From assembly GCA_028564925.1 (NCBI GenBank), contig CM053026.1, positions 599,530,498-599,594,497 of the forward strand: a stretch of 64,000 nucleotides of DNA, written 5' to 3'. The DNA comes from Lithobates sylvaticus. Lineage: Eukaryota > Chordata > Amphibia > Anura > Ranidae. The notes under the pieces are model-generated. The model did not search any database, was not told the DNA's origin, and worked only from the letters and a program-made list of their open reading frames with translations. Each line of letters opens with the position of its first letter. The stretch's first letter is position 1. A program made the position numbers and the translations under genes. This document shows positions 54,226 through 64,000 of the stretch, in pieces.

Positions 54226-55200
54226 GAGAATGAGAAACTTGTGTTTTTATTTCTACTTTACATAGTACTTACATTTATATTTTTGTTATTATTTATTTCT
54301 ATATGTAGCGCTACCCCCGTAGGAGCCGCTCGTATTTTGCCCAGACCTTCCCTAGTTTCAGCTCCGCAGCCAGGCACGCAGTATTTCCCACATCCAATTG
54401 CAACTTTTGCTCATTACTCCAATGACCAGTCTAGGGGTTGTAGTGGTTTTTTTTTGTTGTTTTATTTTAGTTTAGGAACTGGAATAGGAGAAGGGATATA
54501 GTAGGATATTCCAAATTAAACTATTCACAGTTGAGGACAACTTTAGTGGAACTTTGTAGCACACTGTACAAGACTAAGCAAAGTCCCTTGCAAAAGAATT
54601 GAGTGGACCCTGCTCTTTGGGACACCAGTTGGTGTCCCCTTTAGAGGGGGATTCAGCAGCTTAAGTCCCTAGGATCCCTTTAGGGGGGGTCTGTACTCAC
54701 AAGGTCCTGGTCGCAGGTCACCTTCCTTCATGATACCAGACAGGATCCATGGACATCCTCCCTCAGTCAGCTCTTAAGAGAACCCTGGGTTTCAGCATTC
54801 AGGACCTCAGGTCACCCACCCAAGGCTGCATGGCAACTTGTGCTGGGGAGAGGCAACCTTCCCCCTCCCCAACTGGACCTCTCCTCTCCAGGAAAAGATG
54901 AGAAATCCAGGTTCTCCCTAAACATAAATACATACACCCAGCATGCTTAGGATCACCTCCCCCTTTCCAATTGGCTGGGGCTGCATCCATATTCGTATTG
55001 CTCATCTGAATGGTTTCCACCTACAATCCAGACATTTCTGAAGTTGCTTGGATACAGGGAACTCCAGACAGCATGAGCAGCATCAGAGCATCCTGAACAG
55101 GTAGAACGAAACGATCACGGCTCCTGTTAAGTAGACAGCCCAAATAAATTTACCTAGCTGCTAGCAGGCAGGCAGGCTAGCAGCCTCATAGCAAAAGGGT
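54226..55200. repeat. Probable LTR-type or other dispersed repeat
   Basis: Begins near 54304 with 'tgtagcgctacccccgtagg', a phrase I associate with frog LTR-type repeats. No partner, duplication or internal region was established. Confidence 0.3.
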
Positions 55201-55800
55201 CTTCCCAAAGCACCAGTGCCGACAGGCACTGTTTTTTTTTGGCACCAGCTGTGTCCAAAAATAGGGTGCCAGCAAGGTGGGGTTTACTTACCAAGCACCT
55301 TCACCTTCATGTGGGACCAAAAGTCATTTTGCCCCCCCCCCCCCAGTGAACTGGTTTTAAGGGTCTCAGGGACCCCTAACCAGTTCACCATGCATAAGTG
55401 TAGGGAAAGAATGTAAATGACAACACCACACACCAAAATGAAAAGCCTTCCATATCTAGTGTCCTTCAAAGGTCAACAATCAGGCATAAGTCTTGCATGT
55501 GCCAGAGATGTGGTGAAAGATAATAACACTGACTACTGCAACGTGTTTTGTTGCCAGTATGGCAACCTTGTTTAGTAGATCCAGTAAAGCTAATACCAAA
55601 TATGGATAGCGATGTAGCAGGCAACTCCTTCCACAGAACTCCCTGGGCACATAAAACTGTGCAAACAGTAGGAATTTCTTTATTGCTCAGTAGAGGTGAA
55701 CAGTAGAGGGAGTGGGAACCTTGCTCTTTCATACTCAGTACTGCTGGCTGTAGATGGAAAATAAAGAAAATCACAAACGTCACTAAACCCAGGAAAGAAC
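55201..55800 (-). repeat. Penelope-like remnant and flanks
   Basis: Contains a hammerhead-like motif at 55538-55575 on the - strand. Otherwise unassigned. Confidence 0.35.
55538..55575 (-). ncRNA. Hammerhead-ribozyme-like motif
   Basis: On the - strand 'ctaaaca', then a perfect six-base stem GTTGCC/GGCAAC with loop 'atact', then 'aaaacacgttgcag'. The layout matches CTGANGA-stem-GAAAC with G-to-A type decay. Confidence 0.45.
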
Positions 55801-57008
55801 GTTAAAAAAATTGATTGAACAAAATATTTTTATTTTGGTGTATAGTGTTTTTTTTTTCAATTCCTTGCTTACCCACATCTATGGTGAACTGGTTAAGGGT
55901 CTGAGGAATCCCTAAAACTAGATCACAAGGGAGGGGGTGACCACTTACTTGCCCACCATAGGGGGTATGTGGGGACTGAAAATGCCAAGGACCATTGAGT
56001 TCTTGTGTCAGATTTTGGGGACATCCTTCGCAATAAAATCAAAGCACCTCCCAATGCTAAAGGGCATGCGTGCTGGCATCAGTGTAGGGAGGGGGGTGAG
56101 GGGGTTTCTTCTCTGATGCACATGTGAAATAAAACAGCTGTTCATTAGCAGCTCCATTCACCTTATGAATATTCATTCCACTGTAAATAGGGTTTACAAC
56201 AGGACTGTGGAATATAGACTGAATCCCCAAAAATCTACTAATTATTCAAATATCTACCCAGTGAGTCATTAATTAATATACCCTTAAGTTTTAGCTACAT
56301 GCTTTGGTTGGGTCTTTTTATAAATTTGACATTTACAGTACAGTTGCCCAAAAATGTACTTTTCATCTGTTTAATGTTCATAAAGAACAATAATGTGCAC
56401 TAGTTTATTCAATTTAAAAAACGGCTGTTGTCCCCATAGCAATGGGGAAGGAGCCACCTACCATTTTGATAACAGTCCGCATGTCCTATAGCATTGGTGG
56501 AGGTTGCTTTAAGAAGGGTTCACCAAAATGTGAAATTTCACTCCCTGTTATATCAGAGCCCATATCTGATATTAATCCAAATATGGACAATGTAGTTTTC
56601 CTGGAAAAGTGTCTTCTTATAACCTGTGTTCCCATTGGGGAGATTTCTTATCACTTACTGCCACATGAGGGACAATGACTGCTAATTAGAACCCAAAATA
56701 TGTTTAATCCCTTTTATACTCTCTCCAAAACTATATAAAAAAAGTTTTAAAAACTGTATGATCGGTACAATATTGTATTGGGTAAATAAATCTTTAATAT
56801 ATCAGAAAGTCATAGGAAGTAAGTATGAGGAAGGAAGGAAGTAGTCACTAGATATGAGAAAGTAAGTTTCAAGCCACATCAGCTGCACATGGAAACAGAT
56901 GTCACAATTAAACATATTTTTAAGTAAAGGCCTCTAAAAATTAAGGATAACATATTTATATGTTCTCTGAAAAAAACAGTGACACTTATAAAATAAAACT
57001 GCCGTCAA
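55801..57008. other. Unassigned AT-rich DNA
   Basis: No repeat ends or coding frames found. Confidence 0.4.
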
Positions 57009-57012
57009 TTAA

Positions 57013-57940
57013 CTACTTGCCTACCAGGCACGAACACCTCCTTCCTGACCAGGCCATTTTTCAGCGCTGTCGCATTTTGAATGACAATTGCGCGGTCATG
57101 CAACGCTGTACCCAAATAAAATTTTCCCCACAGATAGAGCTTTATTTTGGTGGTATTTATTTCTTGCGCTATAAACAAAAGAAGAGCAACAAGTTTGAAA
57201 AAACATAATATTTTTTACTTTTTATTATAATAAATATCCAATTATTTTTTTTTTTTAAACAAATTTTTTCCTCAGTTTAGGCCAATACATATTCTTCTAC
57301 ATATTTTTGGTAAAAAAAAATCGCAATAAGCGTATATTGATTGGTTTGCGCAAAAGTTATAGCGTCTACAAAATAGGGGACAGATTTATAGCATTTTTAT
57401 TATTATTTTTTTTTACTAGTAATGGCGGTGATCTGCGATTTTTATCATGACTGCGACATTGCGGCGGACATATCGGACACTTTTGACACATTTTTGGGAC
57501 CATTCACATTTATACAGCGATCCGTGCTATAAAAATGCATTGATTACTATATAAATGTGACTGGCAGGGAAGGGGTTAACACTAGGGGGCGCTGCAGGGG
57601 TTAATGTGTTCCCTATGTTAGTGATTCTAACTGTGGGGGGAGGGGACTGACTGGGGGAGGGGACCGATCGGTGTCCCTATGTACAAGGGACACACCATCG
57701 GTCTCCTCTCCAGTGACAGGACGTGGATCTGTGTGTTTACATACACAGATCCACGTCCTGCTCTGTTACTGGGCAATCGCGGGTGCCCAGCGGACATCGC
57801 GGCCGCCGGGCACGCACGCGCCTCCCGCAGCGCGCGCGCGCCCCCTAGTGGCCAAAATGTAGACACCGTCATATGACGGCGTCCCGCCACAAGAGCCGCA
57901 CCGCTCCGCAGTCAATAGACAGTGGGCGGTCGGCTAGAGG
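57013..57940 (+). mobile_element. TTAA-type MITE, complete
   Basis: TTAA at 57009-57012 and 57941-57944. It contains the 'ttcagcgctgtcgcattttg' and 'ccacagatagagcttt' blocks, a 'tttatacagcgatccg' hairpin, and a GC-rich hairpin ('acgtggatctgtgtgttta' / 'acacagatccacgtcc'). Confidence 0.88.
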
Positions 57941-58041
57941 TTAAGGCTCTTTAAGTTGCAATCTTTAAACAATAGAGTATGACCCTAGTTCCCTAAATTA
58001 AAGAAATAACTAACTTTTGAATACTGCAGATATTTAGTTAA

Positions 58042-58746
58042 ACCACTTCAGGTCCGGAAGATTTTACCCCCTTCATGACCAGGCCATTTTTTGCTACTTG
58101 GCACTTTCACAAAAATAGTTTTCAACCTTTTATTATTATCTGTTTGTGCTAAGTTATTATTTCAGGAAGAATCAGTGTTATTTTAGCACATTTGCACTTT
58201 ATGGTTAATTTAAGTCGTTAGCGCTACTTCATCATTTATACACAGATCTATTGGTGCCGGTAACACTACAGAGGTTTAGCTGCTTTTGCACTTTATTTAG
58301 CGCTTTATATTTTTATACATTTCTAGCTCTTTAATATTTAATGTCAAGCCCTTTGTAGATAAGCGCATTAGTACTCCACCTTTTCAATTCACAAAAATAG
58401 AGCTTTCTTTTGGTGGTATTTTTTTTTATATTTTTTTGCGATTATAAACAAAAAGTGACTAAAAATTTTGAAAAATAATACAATATTTTTTTTATTACTG
58501 CTATAAAACATCAAATACAAAAATTCTAAAAATCTAATGTCTTCAAAAATTTGGGCCACGATGTATTCAGCTCCATCCGAGGCTCCTTATTACAATCAGA
58601 GATGCAGTGTGTCAGAGTGACACACAGCAGCACCGATCGCCGTGCTGCACGTCCCCTGTTATCCTGCTGTACATCATATGACGCCCAGTTAGGATAACAG
58701 AACCACCGCCCAGCCGTCATTCTGCTATAGGCAGGGCGGGAAGTGG
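58042..58746 (+). mobile_element. TTAA-type MITE, variant
   Basis: TTAA at 58038-58041 and 58747-58750. It starts 'accacttcaggtccgg' and ends 'gcagggcgggaagtgg'. The middle differs from the other copies and may include foreign sequence (58140-58390). Confidence 0.75.
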
Positions 58747-58769
58747 TTAAAGGGCAAATGCTGTCTTTA

Positions 58770-60087
58770 AAGAAGAACTACAGTCTGCTCACATAAATTG
58801 TAATAAAAACATTCTGTCTGAAGCTTCCCTCTAACCACTTATGCTGCAGAAATCTCCCTCCACTAAGTCTAGCTGCAACCATTTTAACTGTGGGTAGCTG
58901 AAGCTGCTGCCTGATTACTTTCTAGATTTACACAGACACACAGAGGCACATCTCCAGCTCTGCAGCTCTCATTGGCCCTCTTATGACTCATCCCCCCTCC
59001 CATCCTTGAAAACTCTCACAAGAGTGAGAGAGGGAGCTGTGCATGATGTCATAAGCCTAGGCTTTTTACCTAGCCTCCTTTCCCTGTGGATGCCTATTAC
59101 AGAGAAATGCAATGTGGGGCGGAGCTAGTAGACAGGTCGTCACATCGCACCACCCACCAGCCAGCTAGCGTGAGCACTGGTGGTGTCTTTTGCTTGAAAG
59201 TATCTGCTCATTGTTTATGATCGGTGGTGCAGTGTTTGTATCTTTTTGGATAATAAAGGAACTCTTTACAAAATCCACTGCACTATGAAGCCCTTTTTTT
59301 TCATTTTATGACTTATCGTCTTGAAAGTCCTACCCTCAAATGCGGGTCCCACGGAATGGATTATAGTCCAGATCTACCAGCGGAGGAGAGGATCCGAACG
59401 GGTGGATGTTTGAAACTGCCACCTTTGCCTGAATGATCCCTCCTATCCTGTACCTGTCTGATCTCCGTAACAGAGATCCTACGGTTCAGGTAAGCGGTCA
59501 TCTGGCATTTTATTTAGGGGTTACCGGGTGGGACAGTATTGTGAGAAGAAATTCGTGTTTGGATCTCACAGCAAAGATTTACCCTTTGGACTATCTATGA
59601 ACACTTTATACATTTTTTTCTTTTCCAGCACAGTGTTGGTTCAGCAAGAGTTTATATTTCTAAATATTTACTTTGTTACTTTTTGCTAAAAGTTTTTTTA
59701 TACAAACGTCTATATAGGAGTTGTAAATGTATTTGGATTTGCACATATTGGGGAAAATTATTTTTGTTTGGTTGCGCATCTATTTTCTATTTATACATAT
59801 GTTCAAAGCTGAATATTACAGTTCTTTTTAGATTGCAGCACCTTCACATATATATCACTCAGTACTTATTATATTTTTATATATATTTATTTTCACAATT
59901 TTTTCATTGGGGGTAGTGCGGATTTTTCACATTACACATCCTTTTTACCAGACAAGAAACAGGAAGTGGGCTGTATAAGTTATTTACTGGCAGAAAATAA
60001 ATGTTTCACTATCTAAAGTTAAAACAACAAGGGCAGAAGATTTAATAGATGGAAAGATGAAAAAATTACTGAAGTTCCGCTTTAAAA
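58770..60087. mobile_element. MITE with an insertion in its middle
   Basis: Ends 'tttaaagaagaactacagtc' and 'tgaagttccgctttaaaa'. The family body runs 58770-59100 and resumes near 59950 ('agacaagaaacaggaagtgg'). Between lie about 850 bp of foreign sequence ('ggggcggagctagtagacag' to 'acattacacatccttttt') of undetermined class. Exact junctions not resolved. Confidence 0.55.
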
Positions 60088-60304
60088 TGTACTGTGTCCC
60101 CATGCATTCCTGTGGGTGAGCCGTATTCCAATAATCCAACAAAATATGGTTCACCCATAGAAATGAGTAGGGCTTTGGCTCATGCTCACACTTCCAAGAC
60201 AGGCCAGGGGGCATTTTTGCTAGAAATTCTGCAGAACCTTACAATGAAGATCTCTGGAATAGGAAGCAAGGTAAGTATTTAACATAGTAGGCTGCACTGT
60301 CAAT
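60088..60304. other. Spacer
   Basis: Nothing recognised. Confidence 0.4.
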
Positions 60305-60306
60305 TA

Positions 60307-60942
60307 CCATATTTATCGGCGTATAACACGCACCCAAAGTTTAGGAGGGCATTTTAAGAAAAAAAAGTTTCAGGAGGGAAGTTTAGGGAAAAAAAAAAAC
60401 TTACATTTAAGCGTCATTTGCAGTTTGCCCAGCGTCATTTGCAGCTTGCCCAGGGTCATTTGCAGCTTGCCCAGTGTCATTTGCAGCTTGCCCAGCGCCA
60501 TTTGCAGCCTTGCCCAGTGTCATTTGCAGCTTGCCCAGTGTCATTTGCAGCTTGCCCAGCGTCATTTGCAGCCTTGCCCACGTTTAAATTTGCCGCCACC
60601 GAGACAGACCGCGCGAGCGCCGACGAAAAGGACAGAAGCGCCGACGAAAAAGACCAAAGCGCCGACGAAAAAGACCGAAGCGCCGTCGAAAAAGACGGAG
60701 CCGACTGATCGGCTCCGCTCGCAGTCCCGCCTCCCTGCTGTTTCGGGAGCGAGCGCAGGGAGGCGGGACTGCGAGCGGAGCCGAAAAGTCGGCTCAATCT
60801 TTTTCGGCGGCGCTTCGGTATTTTTCGGCGCCGCTCAATTTTTTGGTCACTTTTTTTGGGGGGATCGGCGTATAACACGCACCCATGACTTTCCCCCGAT
60901 TTTAAGGGGGAAAAGGTGCGTGTTATACGCCGATAAATATGG
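60307..60942. mobile_element. TA-duplicating MITE with hairpin right end and internal minisatellites
   Basis: TA on both sides (60305-60306, 60943-60944). Ends CCATATTTATCGGCGTATAA and its complement. The right end is itself a hairpin: 'cggcgtataacacgcacc' at 60866 against 'ggtgcgtgttatacgccg' at 60915. Two minisatellites fill the middle: ~21-24-bp 'gtcatttgcagcttgcccag' units (60413-60585) and ~18-21-bp 'cgccgacgaaaaagac' units (60617-60700). A GC-rich inverted pair follows (60705-60800). The frame at 60418-60708 spans both tandem tracts and is probably an artefact. Confidence 0.85.
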
Positions 60943-60944
60943 TA

Positions 60945-61608
60945 TGTACAGTACAAGTTCACTACTTTAAACTAATTCATTTAGGATTTTTTTTACATGC
61001 ATGGTAAAAATTTAAGTTCCTGAGTTTTTTGGGGAAGAATTGGCAGCCCTATATTCTGACAGTTTCAGTCATAAAACAATAATTTGTAAAAATGTCTGAT
61101 TTTCCTTTAAACAGTAGGACATGCCTGTCTTTATAACAAGAATGGTAAAATGTGTTTGTTTTACTAAAGAAACACAAAGCCAAACATTTGAAGAACTGTA
61201 TATGGCTACCAGCACAAATGACACATTCAGGAAAGGATGTATAATTGTATTAAATTATCTTGACTTTTTCTTCTTTTCCTTTTTATGTATCTATATTAAC
61301 TTTATCTTTACTCCTTGTAAATGTCACTTAATATGACTTTTCAATAGTAACATAATAATTAGATGCCACAGTGTTCATTTAACATCCAAATTATACTTTG
61401 TCAAGGGGATGTAAAACTGCAGTAAAAAACAACTGACAAGGTAAACCTGATTATGTGACAAATACAAGTATACACTGTATCTATTTATAGTGCGAGTGTA
61501 TAGGGCGGAATTCATATTTAAAATTGAATTAAAAGAAACAGAATAAATACAAGAAATGGGAAAACATTTCTACAATTATGATTTAGCTATACATTATTTA
61601 TATGTATA
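60945..61608. other. Single-copy-looking AT-rich DNA
   Basis: Nothing recognised. Confidence 0.4.
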
Positions 61609-61610
61609 TA

Positions 61611-62776
61611 CAGTAAAACCTTGTTTTGAGAGCGTTTTGCAAGACAAGCAACATTTTTAAATAAATTTTGACTTGATATACAAGCAATGTCTTGATATTC
61701 AAGTAGCGTCATGTCACAACTGAGTATAAAAGAGAAGAGAGGTGCCTCTAATGCCCCGTACACATGGTCGGATAAAAAGTCAGATCGGATTATGTTGTCG
61801 GAAAATCCGATCGTGTGTGTGCTCTAGCAGGCTTTTTCTGTCGGAATGTCCGACGGAAAAAATTTGAGAGCAGGAAATTTTCCGACTACAAAATCGGATC
61901 TGACTTTTTCTGATCGTGTGTAAAGAAATCCAAAACACAAAGTGCCCTGCATGCTCAGAGGACATTCGGAGACTAAAGCTTTTGGCTATTGGCCTCTATG
62001 TAGTCCCGTCGTACGTTTTCTACATCACCTCGTTTGTAACGATCGGATTTTCCGACAACTTTGTCTGACCATGTGTGTGCAGCACAAGTTTCGGACAAAA
62101 TCCATCATAAAAATTAGATGGATTTTGTGGTCGGAATGTCCGACTGCGTGTACGGGGCATTAGTGTTACATTTAATGAAAGTACAACATTTAGAAACTCA
62201 CATGGTTGATGATTAAAACAGGCACATCTAAGTATGCAGGCTTCCGGGGTAAAGCTCTTCACATAGACCATCCTCTTCACTGCCATTGACGTAATTTCTT
62301 CCACGCTACACTCCATGAGTGGTTCAAGCCTCGCTTTCAGATCGCTCTACTGCAGGGTAGTCTTCCTGATCACGATTGCAGACTGACAGCGGTGAGAGTC
62401 GGCGGTGCGGGGGATGGTCTATGTGAACAGCTTTACCCCAGATGCCTGCATACTTAGATGTGCCTCTTTTAATCATCAACCATGTGAGTTGCTAAATGTT
62501 GCACCTTCATTAAATGTAACCATATTGCTACACTTAGAGGCGCCTCTCTTCTCTTTTATACTGTAGCTCCTGCTGGATTTTGCTTCTAATCCCCTTGTGG
62601 AGGCTCCCATTTGTGGATGGGCATTTTATGGTTACACAACCTATCATATTGCTATAATCTTTTTATATGGACTATAAACTGAAGGACTTATGAGGAAATT
62701 CACTTTGATATACAAGTGCTTTGGATTACAAGCATGCTTTCTGAACGAATTATGCTCCCAATCCAAGGTTTTACTG
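61611..62776. mobile_element. Foldback TA-type element interrupted by a MITE
   Basis: Ends CAGTAAAACCTTG and CAAGGTTTTACTG with TATA on both sides. Arms pair over long stretches: 61723-61751 with 62534-62563, and 62200-62290 with 62411-62490. Without the nested MITE it would be an almost continuous hairpin of about 0.75 kb. Tc1/mariner type by TA duplication. Confidence 0.8.
61752..62159. mobile_element. PIF/Harbinger-type MITE nested in the foldback element
   Basis: Ends TGCCCCGTACACATGGTCGG and CGTGTACGGGGCA. Flanking TAA (61749-61751) and TTA (62160-62162). Same class as 12634-13059, with 'ccgatcgtgtgtg' internal motifs. Confidence 0.85.
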
Positions 62777-62859
62777 TATATGTAAAACTATAAACAGTTC
62801 ATGTGACCCAATTCTCTTATTATACAGTACATACATTACATTTTCATATACTGTATGCT

Positions 62860-64000
62860 ATACAATATACACTTATTAGGTACACCTTGCTAGTATAAGG
62901 TTGGACTCCCTTTTGCCTTCAGAACTGCCTTAATTCTTCGTGGCATAGATTCAACAAGGTGTTGGAAACATTCCTCAGAGATTTTGGTCCACATTGACAT
63001 GATAGCATCACACAGTTGCTGCAGATTTGTCGGCTGCACATCCATGATGCAAATCTCCTGTTCCACCACATCCCAAAGGTGCTCTTTTGCAGGGGTCCCA
63101 AACCACCAGGCCGTGGCCTCTCTGCTGCCGGTCCATGGGTGAGAGTGGGCGGGCGGCATGAGAGAAGAGTTAGGCGGCCAGGTGAGAGAGCCAAGCCAAG
63201 CAGGCAGGCGGGCAGATGAGAGAGCTGAATGGGTGGGCAGGTGATAGAGCTGTGCGGGCAGATGAGAGAGCCAAGCGTGCGCATGGGCAGGTGATAGAGC
63301 TGATCGGGCGGGCGGGCAGATGAGAGAGCCGGGCGGGTGAGAGAGCAGAGAGATGACATCATCTCTCACCCCCTGCCCTGCATCACCACTGCTCTGCCCT
63401 CAGTGGACAGTAGAGAAATTACATCATCTCTCACTGCCTGCCCTCACCCTGGGACAGAGCCAATGCACATCATGTGATAAAAATCTTGGAAGAGAAGCCT
63501 ATTTCTTTGCTGTCACTGTTGCCTGGTGACAAGTGACAAGCTGCATCTGAAGGCAGGTGACGTGGCAAGTGACAAGCTGTATCTGGTGGCAGGTGACATG
63601 GTGAGTTGAACTATTTAATTTTATATTACAATGTAATATAAGAAATAATGCACTTCAATCATTCTGACACCGTATCAACCATGGTGCCATGATGACTGAA
63701 TCGCTAACACCAGCCTTGACAAATTGCCCGCAAAAAACGCATCGCCGCCCCCGGGCCTTGGCATAATTTTCTTTCACGCAGCCGGTCCCCAGGGGTAAAA
63801 AAGTTTGGGGACCGCTGCTCTATTGGATTGAGATCTGGTGACTGTGGAGGCCATTGGAGTACAATGACCTCATTGTCATGTTCAAGAAACCAGTGGTGAG
63901 ATGATTTGAGCTTTGTGACATGGTGCATTATCCTGCTGGAAGTAGCCATCAGAAGATGGGTACACTGTAGTCATAAAGAGATGGACATGGTCAGCAACAA
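62860..64000 (-). pseudogene. Tc1-like transposon, 3' part, interrupted by a hAT MITE and cut by the window edge
   Basis: Terminal region 'tattaggtacaccttgctag' at 62874. On the - strand, 62890-63089 encodes 'HLWDVVEQEICIMDVQPTN', 'LVESMPRRIKAVLKAKG' and the stop; 63818-64000 encodes 'KLKSSHHWFLEHDNEVIVL' and 'WPPQSPDLNPIE'. PDLNPIE holds the catalytic Glu. The two pieces are contiguous in the family and are split by the hAT MITE exactly after PIE. The N-terminal half lies beyond 64000, so completeness cannot be judged. Confidence 0.88.
63090..63817. mobile_element. hAT MITE inserted in the Tc1 transposase gene
   Basis: Ends CAGGGGTCCCAAACC and GTTTGGGGACCGCTG. 8-bp duplication CTCTTTTG / CTCTATTG (63082-63089, 63818-63825), one mismatch. 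It includes a minisatellite of 'gggcaggtgatagagctg'-type units at 63145-63345. Confidence 0.9.

Noticed and set aside
60418-60970. 96- and 181-residue frames as a gene
   Set aside because: They run through two minisatellites and the GC-rich hairpin of a MITE.

Overview
The window is vertebrate repeat-rich intergenic or intronic DNA, most likely from a neobatrachian and probably ranid frog. That assignment rests on the set of dispersed repeats I recognise: TTAA-flanked GC-rich MITEs, the short 'gagatttactaa' foldback repeat, PIF/Harbinger MITEs starting 'ggctg(c/g)...ttcacac', Tc1-like, piggyBac and HARBI1-like DNA transposons, L1- and CR1/L2-like LINE pieces, and repeats I take to be Penelope-like. 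I found no host coding gene. The first ~2.4 kb could be the 3' untranslated region of one.

The centrepiece is an apparently complete PIF/Harbinger transposon at 30681-36003. It carries a three-exon, 400-residue HARBI1-like transposase gene on the + strand with no break in its reading frame. On the - strand it carries a three-exon MADF/Myb-like partner gene with one in-frame stop. The two genes are interdigitated: the partner's exons 2 and 3 lie inside transposase intron 2, and transposase exon 3 lies inside the partner's intron 1. The two primary transcripts overlap by about 2 kb, yet no exon of one is complementary to an exon of the other. A TTAA-flanked MITE sits in the partner's intron. 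Five MITEs elsewhere in the window have matching or similar ends and 3-bp T-N-A target duplications.

Layout: 1-2.8 kb unique; 2.8-7.6 kb decayed piggyBac, Tc1, TTAA MITE and a ~370-bp tandem/inverted repeat; 8-12 kb a TTAA MITE holding an insertion with a 20-bp target duplication, then a 5' LINE-1 remnant on the - strand; 12.6-19.3 kb MITEs and unique stretches; 19.3-23.1 kb a TTAA MITE and a 2.7-kb near-perfect palindrome bounded by a 14-bp duplication; 25.5-29.9 kb two Tc1 pieces, a minisatellite-bearing TTAA MITE and a 5' piggyBac remnant; 30.7-36.0 kb the Harbinger element; 36.1-41.9 kb one old repeat holding three separate insertions, two of which hold further insertions; 42.4-49.3 kb hAT, PIF, piggyBac-like and TA-type MITEs and a solo LTR; 49.3-52.1 kb unique; 52.1-54.2 kb a layered PIF MITE and a LINE 3' end; 54.3-60.1 kb repeats and two TTAA MITEs; 60.3-64.0 kb a hairpin-ended MITE, a foldback element and a Tc1 copy interrupted by a hAT MITE and running off the end.

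A second theme is short hammerhead-ribozyme-like cores (CTGANGA, stem, GAAA, CGCG) at five places: about 18.6, 18.8, 41.6, 44.7 and 55.5 kb. The palindrome centre at 21.7 kb carries the 3' half of such a core. Penelope-like elements are known to carry such motifs. All coordinates and alignments were made by eye, so ends of old repeats are approximate.
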